Positions 7,878 to 16,235 are shown, counted from the stretch's first letter. The stretch is 33,431 bases of DNA from Candidatus Pacearchaeota archaeon (GCA_016211995.1 JACRHU010000047.1:1-33431), one strand, 5' to 3'. Numbers and translations: made by a program. The notes: generated from the letters alone by a model not told the origin.

Positions 7878-8145
7878 TTGCAGACTAGACCGGCACGCCA
7901 GCCCTGTGCTGTCATGTCCGCGGGCTTTAAACAGGTCGCAAGGGAATGTGTCAATATTTTGTATACAGCCTTGTTTTTCAACTGCGAAGCTTTGTCCTGC
8001 TTGATCTTGCTTTTGCGAAACAGGTCAGGTCCGGAAGGAAGCAGCCTTAAACAATAGCTAAGGTGCTTGCAGGGTCGCAAAGTGGAGAAGAAATTCAAGT
8101 TAACTGTATAGGAAATATGCAGCTACTTCCCGAGTCTGCACTTAT
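7878..8145 (+). ncRNA. ffs: Archaeal signal recognition particle RNA (7S)
   Basis: The universal SRP54-binding helix 8 is present: GTCAGGTCCGGAAGGAAGCA (8023-8042), followed by the matching strand gcttgcagggtcgc. The 5' part (accggcacgccagccctgtg) would be the Alu domain. Helix 1 is formed by TGCAGACT (7879-7886) and AGTCTGCA (8133-8140), giving about 265 nt, close to the archaeal norm. A TATA-like cttataaagc (7851-7860) predicts a start near 7879. The RNA ends in a T-run (cttattttttt). Ends are estimated to within about 5 nt. The antisense ORF at 7862..8098 is spurious. Confidence 0.95.
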
Positions 8146-8166
8146 TTTTTTGAGTAATTAGTATCA

Positions 8167-8288
8167 CAAGTGATTGACATCACTTGCATTTGCTGGGCTA
8201 TTCGCGAAAATCTATGATTTTCGGGATCCCAAAAAGCTGGTTGCCTCCAGCAAAGCTGGAATGTTGAGCTTTTTGCGACAATCGCCCA
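8167..8288 (+). repeat. Structured repeat, copy B
   Basis: Hairpin a CAAGTGAT/ATCACTTG with loop TGAC (8167-8186), then linker CATTTG. Stem b is TGGGC-T-ATT pairing with AAT-C-GCCCA (8194-8202 and 8280-8288). Hairpin c CGAAAATC/GATTTTCG (8205-8223) is followed by GGATCC (8224-8229). Hairpin d AAAAAGCT/AGCTTTTT (8231-8274) has an inner CCAGC/GCTGG. Positions 8224-8278 are identical over 55 bp to copy D ten kb away. The element lies just after the SRP RNA and before the promoter of the first prepilin gene. Confidence 0.7.
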
Positions 8289-8310
8289 ATTATTTAGCAT
8301 TAAGTATATA

Positions 8311-8363
8311 GAGGGAATATTTAAAAATTAGGTATTCTATATATAATCAATAAAAGGGGTAGA
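8311..8363 (+). promoter_or_regulatory. Promoter of the first prepilin-like gene
   Basis: TATA-like ggaatatttaaaaatta (8314-8330) predicts a start near 8347 and a leader of about 17 nt. A purine-rich Shine-Dalgarno-like aaggggt (8354-8360) precedes the ATG. Confidence 0.5.
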
Positions 8364-8969
8364 ATGAAATCAAGAATAGCAAGAAAAGCACAATTCTATA
8401 TAATAGGAGCAGTCGCAATAGCAATTATTTTAGCTGGCTTAGTAACTCTTGTAAATTACAGTATAACAAAGCCAGAGCCTGTTAAATTCTATGATTTAAA
8501 CAAGCAACTGCATTATGAAACTACAAATATAATAAATTATGGAGTTTTGAATAATCAGGATGTGAATGCTACAATTAAAAAATTTATTGATGAGCAGTTT
8601 TTGCCATATATCAAACAAAAAGATCCTGATATTGAGTTAATTTACATTTATGGAAATAGCAGTGATGCTTCTGTTGTGAATTATGGTAAGGAGGCAATTT
8701 TTGTTTCAGGTTCTCAAATCTCTCCTGGGGGAGCAACAAGCACATCAACAGTTAGCATTGACATAGGTGGAACAACAGCAGAAAAAACAGTAGTACAAGC
8801 TACAAGATATTTCCAGCCCTTCTCAATGTTCTTGGCACCTTCAAGAGTTGTCAATGTTAAAATTGGCGATAAAAATTATGATTTCAAACTATCAGGCCAG
8901 CAACAATTTTTTGCAATACTAACAACAAAAAAAGGAAAAGAGACGTATGTTACAGCATCAGAAGGATAA
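8364..8969 (+). CDS. Prepilin-like protein
   Basis: 201-aa protein with a class III (type IV prepilin) N-terminus: a short basic leader (MKSRIARKA), a probable cleavage site before QFYIIG, and a hydrophobic helix (AVAIAIILAGLVTLVNY). The rest is an extracellular domain (about residues 35-201) containing STSTVSIDIGGTT and a beta-rich C-terminus. Inferred role: structural or minor subunit of the type IV pilus-like machine encoded downstream. It is the first of five consecutive prepilin-like genes and has its own promoter. No prepilin peptidase is in the window. The region after the stop contains a degenerate copy of the gene 3' end. Confidence 0.75.
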   Translation: MKSRIARKAQFYIIGAVAIAIILAGLVTLVNYSITKPEPVKFYDLNKQLHYETTNIINYGVLNNQDVNATIKKFIDEQFLPYIKQKDPDIELIYIYGNSSDASVVNYGKEAIFVSGSQISPGGATSTSTVSIDIGGTTAEKTVVQATRYFQPFSMFLAPSRVVNVKIGDKNYDFKLSGQQQFFAILTTKKGKETYVTASEG

Positions 8970-9006
8970 ATAAAAAAAGCTTATGTAACAATACTAGAAG
9001 GATAAA
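8942..9006 (+). repeat. Tandem duplication of the gene 3' end, period 36 bp
   Basis: tatgttacagcatcagaagg (8945-8964, followed by ataaa) recurs as tatgtaacaatactagaagg (8981-9000) with the same ataaa continuation. The first copy spans the stop codon of the prepilin gene; the second is non-coding. Confidence 0.5.
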
Positions 9007-9044
9007 AAGCAAGAATTTTAAAGCGCTAATGTTATAAATATAAA

Positions 9045-9578
9045 ATGAGAGAAAATAAAAGAGGCATTTCAGAGCTAATTGCTTATGCTCTATTAGTGGG
9101 TTTGGCTATTTCATTGAGTGTTATTGTTTACATGTGGCTCGAGGTTTATGTTAAGCCTTCGTCAATAAACGTTTGTCCGAGTGGAACTAGCCTTATAATA
9201 GAAGATTATTCTTGTAGTCTATCAGGCATTCTCACTCTAAAGGTAAAGAACAAAGGACTTTTTAATGTAAGTGGATTTATACTTAGAATTAACAACAGGT
9301 CAAAACTAGGAGAACCTTTAGGAAATCCTATTTATAGATTAAGACCAACGACCGGACCTGGTGCAGGAGGAGATTTTTTTGTGTTTGGAGGAGATAATGA
9401 ACCATTAGCTCCTGGGTTGAATAAAGAGTTTACAGATATAGCATATTGCGGAACACTAACTGAAATTGAAATTCAGCCAATTAGACTTGAAGAAGGGATA
9501 GATGAGCCAATCTTATGCGACAAGGCAGTTATAAGGCAGAAAGTTAGTTTGTCATCTGGTTGTAAAATAGAATGTTAA
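9045..9578 (+). CDS. Prepilin-like protein
   Basis: 177-aa protein with a class III signal sequence: MRENKRG, then ISELIAYALLVGLAISLSVI with probable cleavage after Gly7. The hydrophobic helix is followed by an extracellular beta-rich domain with paired cysteines (NVCPSGTSLIIEDYSCS, AYCGTL, CDKA, GCKIEC), likely disulfides. The N-terminus resembles the archaeal Pilin_N (DUF1628) type. TATA-like attttaaagc (9013-9022) lies about 27 bp upstream of the ATG. Second in a series of prepilin genes, all on the plus strand. Confidence 0.75.
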   Translation: MRENKRGISELIAYALLVGLAISLSVIVYMWLEVYVKPSSINVCPSGTSLIIEDYSCSLSGILTLKVKNKGLFNVSGFILRINNRSKLGEPLGNPIYRLRPTTGPGAGGDFFVFGGDNEPLAPGLNKEFTDIAYCGTLTEIEIQPIRLEEGIDEPILCDKAVIRQKVSLSSGCKIEC

Positions 9579-9615
9579 TAAAAAGATATTTAAATTATAT
9601 TAACTTGAAAATAAA

Positions 9616-10086
9616 ATGAAAAATAAAAAAGGGGTAGCTCCGGTTGTTGCAACAGTTCTTCTTGTTGCATTGACTATTGTATTAGCAGCAATAATATTCT
9701 TATGGGTTAGAGGATTTGTATCAGAGCAGATACTAAAATTTGGGCAGTCTGCAGAACAAGTATGCGATGAAATTAGTTTTGATGCTGCAATCACATCAGG
9801 TGAGGCAGGAGGTTTTATTTTAGATTTAACTAATAATGGACAGATTCCAATAAATGATTTTGATATAAAGAAGCAGCTAGACGGCAAATCAGAAATTGAA
9901 AGAATAACTGTTGGATTAGACAAAGGAGCCTCGCAACCAGTTAATATAAGATTTGATAGTGGCCTGCCAACCAGAATAACTGTGATTCCTGTTTTGCTTG
10001 GAACAGTTAAAGGAGGAGGAGCAAAATCCTTTAAATGTGCAGACAGCCTTGGAAAGATATTAGATGTCCCTCAATCTTGGGAATAG
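9616..10086 (+). CDS. Archaeal pilin/flagellin-type N-terminal protein (Pilin_N)
   Basis: 156-aa prepilin. The N-terminus MKNKKG, then VAPVVATVLLVALTIVLAAI, is the classic archaeal Pilin_N (DUF1628) type, with cleavage predicted after Gly6 by a PibD/EppA-type peptidase. The remaining 115 residues form an extracellular beta domain (GFILDLTNNGQIPINDFDIK). TATA-like atatttaaattata (9586-9599) precedes the ATG by about 25 bp. It is the clearest candidate for a major or structural pilin in this locus. Confidence 0.85.
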   Translation: MKNKKGVAPVVATVLLVALTIVLAAIIFLWVRGFVSEQILKFGQSAEQVCDEISFDAAITSGEAGGFILDLTNNGQIPINDFDIKKQLDGKSEIERITVGLDKGASQPVNIRFDSGLPTRITVIPVLLGTVKGGGAKSFKCADSLGKILDVPQSWE

Positions 10087-10151
10087 CAAGAGAAAGGTTT
10101 TTAAATTAATCATTCTTATAATAATAAAATAAATAAAAGAGGAAACAAATA

Positions 10152-10688
10152 ATGAAAAAAAACAAAAGAGCAATTTCTACTTTAGTTGCGACAGTCTTGC
10201 TTATTTTGATAACAGTTGCTGCAGTTGGAATTATCTGGGGAGCAATAATGCCAGTGATTACAAGGACAATGGAAATCGGACAAGCTTGCTTGAATGCAAG
10301 AGTTACGATAAATACCGAGTCTGGATATACCTGTTATAAGACAGTAGGAGCTGATAAATTTGTGAACATAATGATTTCTCGTGGTTCAGAAGACTTTACA
10401 TTGTCTGGAATCAACTTGATTCTTATAGGCGGCGGAACATCTACTTCATGGAACATACAATCAGGAAAAGCAGAGACAACTGCTACTGTTTATAGTACTA
10501 CTCCAGTTTTCCCACATACATTTGCAGATAGTGAATTCCCAGCGCCAAATGAAGAGAAAACATATACTTTCAAGGTAACTACTCAACCAGATGAAGCAAA
10601 AGTTGCGCCAATTGTTAAAGTTGGAGCAACATTAAGAACATGTTCTGTTTCATCCTCAGTGCCAGTTCCAAAAACGTGCGCTATTTAA
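10152..10688 (+). CDS. Archaeal prepilin (Pilin_N type)
   Basis: 178-aa prepilin: MKKNKRA, then ISTLVATVLLILITVAAVGI, with probable cleavage after Ala7. The extracellular domain contains FVNIMISRGSEDFTLSGINL, a pattern common in archaeal pilin-like proteins. Upstream are a TATA-like gtttttaaattaatc (about 10095-10109) and an agagga Shine-Dalgarno-like motif, so this gene probably has a leader, unlike most neighbours. It is the fourth prepilin-like gene of the run. Confidence 0.8.
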   Translation: MKKNKRAISTLVATVLLILITVAAVGIIWGAIMPVITRTMEIGQACLNARVTINTESGYTCYKTVGADKFVNIMISRGSEDFTLSGINLILIGGGTSTSWNIQSGKAETTATVYSTTPVFPHTFADSEFPAPNEEKTYTFKVTTQPDEAKVAPIVKVGATLRTCSVSSSVPVPKTCAI

Positions 10689-10822
10689 TAGTAGAATTGT
10701 AGTGGTATGAAAGAACATTTGGATAGTAGAATTTATAGTGATGGAGGTAGAGCGTACAAGGGGTAGAATATTTACTTAATTTTATTTTTAATTTAAAATT
10801 TCTTTAATTTTTATATTCAAAG

Positions 10823-11359
10823 ATGATAAACAAAAGAAAACTTGGGCAGATATGGGTTGAAACAGTTATATACACTCTAATCGGATTAGCTGTTATCGGC
10901 CTTCTTCTTGCTATTGCAAGGCCAAAAATAGCTCAAACCCAGGATGATTTTGTAATAAAGCAGACAATTAGTGCAATGAATGAACTTGACAAGAAAGTAA
11001 GTGAAGTTAAACAAGCAGTTGGCAATAGAAGGATTGTGGAATTCCAGCTTTCTAGAGGAACATTAACAATTGATTCTACAACAGAAACTATTTCTTGGGT
11101 GCTTACTGGAAGCAATTTTATGTTTAGCGAGCCTGGCACGCAAGCATCAATAGGCAGAATAAATGCACTAACAAAAAAAGTCTCAGATAAGTACGATGTT
11201 ACTTTAACAATGGATTACAATGGAATTATTTCAATGACTACTAATAATATAGATAATAAACTTGTAACTTTACAAACAGCAAAAACTCCTTATAACATAC
11301 TCATTGAAAATGTTGGTGAAGATAATGGAAAAGTAAAAATAGATATTTCTATTTCTTAA
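10823..11359 (+). CDS. Prepilin-like protein with textbook G|QIWVE cleavage site
   Basis: 178-aa protein. The leader MINKRKLG is followed by QIWVETVIYTLIGLAVIGLL. The Glu at +5 after the processing site is the hallmark of type IV pilins. A mostly beta extracellular domain follows (EFQLSRGTLTIDSTTETISW). The Gln+1/Glu+5 pattern differs from the three preceding genes, so it may be a minor or initiator pilin. It lies upstream of the ATPase gene, separated by 49-bp tandem repeats that appear derived from its own 3' end. Confidence 0.75.
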   Translation: MINKRKLGQIWVETVIYTLIGLAVIGLLLAIARPKIAQTQDDFVIKQTISAMNELDKKVSEVKQAVGNRRIVEFQLSRGTLTIDSTTETISWVLTGSNFMFSEPGTQASIGRINALTKKVSDKYDVTLTMDYNGIISMTTNNIDNKLVTLQTAKTPYNILIENVGEDNGKVKIDISIS

Positions 11360-11462
11360 TTTTTAAAAAGACAATGAAAAAATAAAAGTAGATACTACTA
11401 TTTCTTAATTTTTAAAAAGACAATGAAAAAATAAAAGTAGATACTACTATTTCTTAATTTTT
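11351..11462 (+). repeat. 49-bp tandem repeat after the pilin stop codon
   Basis: A 49-bp unit beginning atttcttaatttttaaaaag starts at 11351, 11400 and 11449 (two full copies and 14 bp of a third, essentially identical). The coding end just before it (gtaaaaatagatatttctat) is a diverged version of the repeat tail (aaaagtagatactactat), so the array seems to have grown from the 3' end of the gene. Confidence 0.8.
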
Positions 11463-11494
11463 CAACCAAGAAATAAAGAATCTTTTTTGATAAT

Positions 11495-11547
11495 AAGCTT
11501 TGCACATATTTTAGGTGAGATTATAGTCTCATTTATGTGCAAAGCTT
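11495..11547. repeat. 53-bp inverted-repeat (MITE-like) element
   Basis: AAGCTTTGCACATA (11495-11508) and TATGTGCAAAGCTT (11534-11547) are perfect inverted arms. An inner pair TGAGA/TCTCA makes almost the whole element one hairpin. The same 12-bp arms bound the element at 17324-17383. It sits about 28 bp before the ATPase start codon and may supply or interfere with its promoter (tttaaaaatt, 11546-11555). Confidence 0.65.
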
Positions 11548-11574
11548 TAAAAATTTGAAATTCTTAAGTGAAAT

Positions 11575-14500
11575 ATGAAAAAGGGAGTGGTAGAAGAGGT
11601 GGAAAAGATAGAAATTAATCTCTCTCCAGTTGTTCCTTCTCTTCCTAGATTTAAAGATAAAACACAAATTGATGTGAGGTATATGCTTATATCTCCTTAT
11701 GTTTCTGCTCACATATACTGGAACAAAGAGCTTTCAGAAGTTGCTTATGAAATCGAAGAGCCAATGCTAACAGAACTAGAAAAGCAGCAGCTGGAAAAAT
11801 TGGAAAAAGGGATGCGCGAGCTAATCAATGTCAACTTACTTGTAGAAAAAAATGTAGACGCTATTTTAGAGTACATTAACAAAACTGCAAAATTACTCGC
11901 TTCAGAGCTTGGTTTGAAAATGACAAAAGATACATATAAAAAATTGTTCTATTATATCTTCAGAGATTTTGTTGGGTTAAATGAAATTGAGCCATTCTTA
12001 AGAGATTATTTTATAGAGGATATAGAGTGTAACGGGGTTGACACTCCTATCTATATAATACATAGGGTATACAGAAATCTCCGTACAAATATTGCTTTCC
12101 ATAATATAGATAATCTAGCAAGCTTTGTTGAAAAGCTTGCTCAAAGATGTGGTAGATACATCAGTTACGCTACTCCATTATTAGATGGCACTCTTCCAGA
12201 CGGTTCTAGAGTAAATGCTACATATACAGCAGATATTACATCAAGAGGTCCGACTTTTTGTTTCAAAGATGGTTATGTTCAGCTAAGTGATGGACGAATA
12301 AAAAATATAAAAGAATTATTTGAAGAGAGCAAAAAAAATTTTGGATTTAGAATCGAGAATGGAAATGAGATTGTTAAAGTTGCCAATATTAATTGTTGCG
12401 GTGTGGGGGAGAGAGATTTACAGCAAAAAGATTCTAGAATTGAGTCTATTATCAAACTAAAAGCACCTAAAAAACTTGTTAAAATTCATTTTGAAGATGG
12501 CGGAGAAATAGAAGTAACCTTAAATCATTTGTTTCATGTTGCTGGCAATTCGTTAGATCTTATTGAGGCAAGGAATCTTAAAAAAGATATGCTGATTCCG
12601 ATGCCAAGAAAATTGGAAGTTTCAGGATACAGGCAAAAAATAGATGTCTATTCAATAATAAAAGATTTTTCTTATCTTAAAAAAATATGTATAATCAATA
12701 CCCCCGCGGTAAAAAATATTGTAACTAGCGAGATGAAATCAGGAGGGAGAAATTTCAGGCAGGTTTTATCTCAGAAATATGGCGTTGAAGATTCTTATTT
12801 CTATGGAATAGTACATAAAGGAAATTCAATCTCTTTTACTATTCTGGATGGGATATGTAAACAACAAAATCTTAATTTCAATGACCTTGAAGAAATTTCT
12901 GTTAATGTTTATGGTGGAGGAACAAAAAATAAAACAAAATCAGTCAAAGTTCCAAGAGAAATTGATGAAGAGTTGGCTTATCTTACCGGTGCGTTGATAA
13001 GCGATGGCCATTTATCAAAAGAATATATAGACTTTTCGTGCTATGAGGATGGATTCAAAAAATCTGTAAAAGAAAAACTCTTAAACAAATTCGGCAGATT
13101 TGATTCTTATTGCAATGATAATAGAATTTATGTGTGTAATTTATTTGTCCCTTTCTTTTTCAATAAGCTTTTTGGCATTCCTATAGGCAAAAAATCTCCT
13201 ATCGTCAAAATCCCCGAGCTGATCTTCAAATCAGACAATAGAGTTATAGCGTCATTTATAAGGGGGTTATTTGATGGTGATGCCACTTGCAGGGCTGGTT
13301 TGAGCTACAAAACATACTCTAAATCTCTTGCAGAAGGTTTGACTTATCTTCTTGCAAGATTAGGAATATACTCTTATTTAAGAAAAACTGAAAAAGAATA
13401 TAGGGTTAATATACCTTCACCATACTATAAAAGATACAGAGATATGATAGGTTTTGATAGCATAAGCAAGACGAGTGACTTGAAAAGATTAGTAGAAAAG
13501 CAAGTAGAACATAAAACATTTATTAGACATGATAGAATCCCTGGTGCGCCGGTTATGGCTATTATAAACAGATTGGGCATAAAAAAGAAAGAGTTACTTA
13601 AAAATTGTTGTTTTAGTTATAACAGATTCCTTTATATGTCATTTTCAAAGGATTTTGTTCAAAAATTATTCGAGGAGATTACTAAGGATGAGAATGTAGG
13701 ACTTGTTAAGAAAGAATTAGAATATATAGATTGGCTACTAAACTCTAAACAAGAGTTTGTTAAAATTAGCAATATAGAGATAATCGATAATAAGGAACAA
13801 GTATATGATATAGAACTAGAACCTTGTAAATTTTTCATAGCAGGCAATAAACCGATGAATATATTTGATACAATAAGAAAATTTACAAAAATTCCATGGA
13901 CTCCTATTCAGCTAATTAGTTTAAACACATTAAGCCCTGAAATGCTCGCATATTTCTGGATTCTTATCCAATATAAATGTAATATACTAATCACAGGAGG
14001 AACAGCTTCAGGAAAAACTACTTTGCTTAATGCATTGGCATTCTTTATTCCGCCAGAAGCAAGAGTTGTCAGCATTGAAGATACAAGGGAGTTGAATTTA
14101 CCAAGAGAAAACTGGCTGCCGAATGTTGCAAGAACAGGCATAGGTGTTGGAGGTATAGGAGAGGTTGATTTATTTAGCCTTCTTAAAAATTCTTTCAGGC
14201 AGAATCCAAACTATGTTATTGTAGGAGAGGTCAGGGGAAAAGAGGCTTTTGTTTTATTTCAGGGAATGGCATCAGGACATCCATCAATCAGCACAATTCA
14301 TGCAGATTCTGTTGATACAGTTATCAAAAGACTTGAAACTCCACCAATTGAGTTATCACCAACATTAGTCAATACATTAGATGTTGTAGGAGTAATGACA
14401 CATGCTATAGTAAACAAACAAGAAACCAGAAGATTGAGAGAAGTAATTGAAGTAGTTAATGTCACACCAGAAGGAATTGCTATAACCAACACTCCATTTA

Positions 14501-14736
14501 TATGGAATGCAGCAGATGACAGATTCTATTTCAAAAAAGACAGCAGAGTACTTGAAAAAATAATGAATAGATATGGACTTTCAAAAGAAGAATTGTTGCG
14601 TGAATTTGATATAAGAACAAGAATACTTTTTAAGATGTTTCAGAATAAGATATTTGGTTTTGATGAAGTCCAGAGAATGATTAATGAATATTATAAAAAT
14701 CCTAAAGACGTTCTTACAAAATTAGGCTTAGTATAA
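11575..14736 (+). CDS. Type IV pilus assembly ATPase (PilB/FlaI/VirB11-like), intein-containing
   Basis: 1053-aa precursor of a secretion/pilus ATPase that powers pilin polymerisation at the cytoplasmic face. Removing the 537-aa intein (residues 229-765) leaves 516 aa, a normal length. The N-extein carries the N-terminal domain (IEPFLRDYFIEDIECNG, LLDGTLPDGSRVNATYT). The C-extein has Walker A GGTASGKT (808-815), the Asp-box-like SIEDTRELNLP, Walker B NYVIVGEVRG and the His-box MASGHPSISTIHADS. The intein interrupts the conserved RGPTF/TIRKF stretch, so unspliced protein should be inactive. It heads a run with the 57-aa gene and two T2SF membrane proteins; its promoter region contains the 53-bp inverted-repeat element. 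Confidence 0.93.
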   Translation: MKKGVVEEVEKIEINLSPVVPSLPRFKDKTQIDVRYMLISPYVSAHIYWNKELSEVAYEIEEPMLTELEKQQLEKLEKGMRELINVNLLVEKNVDAILEYINKTAKLLASELGLKMTKDTYKKLFYYIFRDFVGLNEIEPFLRDYFIEDIECNGVDTPIYIIHRVYRNLRTNIAFHNIDNLASFVEKLAQRCGRYISYATPLLDGTLPDGSRVNATYTADITSRGPTFCFKDGYVQLSDGRIKNIKELFEESKKNFGFRIENGNEIVKVANINCCGVGERDLQQKDSRIESIIKLKAPKKLVKIHFEDGGEIEVTLNHLFHVAGNSLDLIEARNLKKDMLIPMPRKLEVSGYRQKIDVYSIIKDFSYLKKICIINTPAVKNIVTSEMKSGGRNFRQVLSQKYGVEDSYFYGIVHKGNSISFTILDGICKQQNLNFNDLEEISVNVYGGGTKNKTKSVKVPREIDEELAYLTGALISDGHLSKEYIDFSCYEDGFKKSVKEKLLNKFGRFDSYCNDNRIYVCNLFVPFFFNKLFGIPIGKKSPIVKIPELIFKSDNRVIASFIRGLFDGDATCRAGLSYKTYSKSLAEGLTYLLARLGIYSYLRKTEKEYRVNIPSPYYKRYRDMIGFDSISKTSDLKRLVEKQVEHKTFIRHDRIPGAPVMAIINRLGIKKKELLKNCCFSYNRFLYMSFSKDFVQKLFEEITKDENVGLVKKELEYIDWLLNSKQEFVKISNIEIIDNKEQVYDIELEPCKFFIAGNKPMNIFDTIRKFTKIPWTPIQLISLNTLSPEMLAYFWILIQYKCNILITGGTASGKTTLLNALAFFIPPEARVVSIEDTRELNLPRENWLPNVARTGIGVGGIGEVDLFSLLKNSFRQNPNYVIVGEVRGKEAFVLFQGMASGHPSISTIHADSVDTVIKRLETPPIELSPTLVNTLDVVGVMTHAIVNKQETRRLREVIEVVNVTPEGIAITNTPFIWNAADDRFYFKKDSRVLEKIMNRYGLSKEELLREFDIRTRILFKMFQNKIFGFDEVQRMINEYYKNPKDVLTKLGLV
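12259..13869 (+). mobile_element. Intein with LAGLIDADG homing endonuclease, in the pilus ATPase
   Basis: 537-residue insertion. Block A begins with Cys (CFKDGYVQLSDGRIKNIKEL); block B has the TxxH motif (EVTLNHLFHV). Endonuclease block C is LTGALISDG (about residues 470-478) and block E is FIRGLFDGDA (about 561-570). Block F is YDIELEPCKFFIAGNK. The C-terminal junction reads MNIFD|TIRKF: the penultimate His is Phe and the terminal Asn is Asp, with Thr as +1 residue. Atypical Asp ends exist among natural inteins, so splicing is possible but not certain. Confidence 0.9.
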
Positions 14737-14758
14737 CTAAAATTAATTAGAGACAAAA

Positions 14759-14932
14759 ATGATATCAAAAGAGAAAGCGCAATTTCTCGCCCAGCTTATT
14801 CAGAGTATGCAAGAAGCTGCTTATGAGCTAGATAAGGCTATAAGAGAGACAGATTTTGCTAAAATTAAACGTGTTAAAGATTTTATTCTTGCTTTACAAG
14901 TTAAAATAACAGAGGTTACAAGAGAAAAATGA
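14759..14932 (+). CDS. 57-aa helical protein between ATPase and T2SF genes
   Basis: Too short for the ORF track. It encodes 57 aa (MISKEKAQFLAQLIQSMQEA to TEVTREK), all predicted helix, with no membrane segment. It starts 22 bp after the ATPase stop and its TGA overlaps the next ATG (ATGA, 14929-14932), a typical translationally coupled arrangement. Position and coupling imply a role in pilus assembly, perhaps as a small partner of the ATPase or the platform protein. I do not recognise a family. Confidence 0.7.
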   Translation: MISKEKAQFLAQLIQSMQEAAYELDKAIRETDFAKIKRVKDFILALQVKITEVTREK

Positions 14933-16233
14933 CAATAGAATCTTTAAGAACTAATCTAATGCAGGAAAAACAATTAGTAGATAATATTCTTGTATTATAT
15001 GAGCAGTTTGAAAATGCAGCAGGAACAGAAAAAAATTTCTTCGCGAATGCGATTATTTCTTTGCTTAATCAGGTCGATATTATAAATAATTCTGTTCCAA
15101 GAATTTTAGATGAGATTAAATCAGCTAAGCAGCTTCCAATAGTTATCCAGAGAGAAGCAGAGATACAAATAGCAATTATCGGCCAGATTACACTCGATAA
15201 AAAAGATAAAAAAAAGTATCTTAAAGAGCTTGAGATAAGCAAAAGAGCAATTAATGAGCTGAAAAAAAAGACAAAAGAACCGAAAACCAGGGAAATAGAG
15301 GTTTTTAAAAAACCAAATCAGCTTGCTTCAGCTTCTTCTAAATTATTTGGAAGAATGTCTTTCAATCTTGTTGAAAAGGGCTCTTTTAAATTTATTAATA
15401 CCCAACTAAGAAAAGCAAATATGCCCTATCTTTTGTCTACTTATCTTTCACTGATGTTTTTTTTCACGCTTGTGGTATTTATTGTTTCAATATTGGCTGC
15501 TGTTTTATTCACTTTTTTTAAAGTTGGATATTTAGCAGGGCAATTTTTTCCTTCTTTTTCTTTAAATCTAGAAAATATAGGTCAGAGACTTTTGACTAAT
15601 ATAATGTATTCACTCTCATTGCCAATACTCACTTTCGCAGCATTTCTCTTGTATCCTTCAGGGGAAGCATCTTCTATAAAAACAAGAATAGACAATGAAC
15701 TACCCTTCGCGGTCTTGCATATGTCATCAATTGCTGGAAGTGGTGTTGAACCAAGCAGAATTTTTAGAATAATTGCCATGAGTAAAGAATACCCCGCAAT
15801 TGGAAAAGAGATTAGGAAAATTGTTAATCAAATAAATTTGTATGGCTATGACCTCATAACAGCTTTACGAAACACAGCAAAATCAACTTCTAATGATAGC
15901 TTAGCCGCATTGCTAAATGGACTTGCAACAAACATTTCTTCAGGAGGAACTTTGAAAGACTATCTAGACAAAAAAGCTTCAGATACAATACTTGATTACA
16001 AACTTTCAAGAAAAAGATACAGTAATATGGCTGAAACTTCTATGGATATTTACATTGGTGTTTTAATTGCAGCACCTTTAATTTTCATGATTCTTTTGAT
16101 AATGATTAATGCAATCGGAATAGCATTTGTAGGATTAAATCTAATAACTATCTCACTTTTAATTGTCGGAGGCACTATCCTAATAAATATAGGTTTCCTG
16201 ATTTTCCTTAAATTCAGGCAACCACCACAATAA
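14929..16233 (+). CDS. Type IV pilus platform protein, T2SF/TadC/FlaJ-like (first of two)
   Basis: 434-aa membrane protein. The N-terminal 150 residues are a soluble, helical, charged domain (KKDKKKYLKELEISKRAINE). Membrane segments follow near residues 165-205 and 225-245. A cytoplasmic T2SF domain comes next (LPFAVLHMSSIAGSGVEPSR, GGTLKDYLDKKASD), then C-terminal membrane segments (IGVLIAAPLIFMILLIMI and the Leu/Ile-rich end). This is the inner-membrane platform on which the ATPase acts. Its start overlaps the 57-aa gene. The platform seems divided between this gene and the next, each with one T2SF domain. Confidence 0.85.
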   Translation: MTIESLRTNLMQEKQLVDNILVLYEQFENAAGTEKNFFANAIISLLNQVDIINNSVPRILDEIKSAKQLPIVIQREAEIQIAIIGQITLDKKDKKKYLKELEISKRAINELKKKTKEPKTREIEVFKKPNQLASASSKLFGRMSFNLVEKGSFKFINTQLRKANMPYLLSTYLSLMFFFTLVVFIVSILAAVLFTFFKVGYLAGQFFPSFSLNLENIGQRLLTNIMYSLSLPILTFAAFLLYPSGEASSIKTRIDNELPFAVLHMSSIAGSGVEPSRIFRIIAMSKEYPAIGKEIRKIVNQINLYGYDLITALRNTAKSTSNDSLAALLNGLATNISSGGTLKDYLDKKASDTILDYKLSRKRYSNMAETSMDIYIGVLIAAPLIFMILLIMINAIGIAFVGLNLITISLLIVGGTILINIGFLIFLKFRQPPQ

Positions 16234-16235
16234 AA

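Noticed and set aside
7862-8098. 78-aa reverse-strand ORF
   Set aside because: It is antisense to the SRP RNA, whose conserved helix 8 explains the sequence.
11351-11462. CRISPR-like array suggested by 49-bp and 57-bp repeats
   Set aside because: The repeats are directly tandem with no unique spacers, and no cas gene is present.
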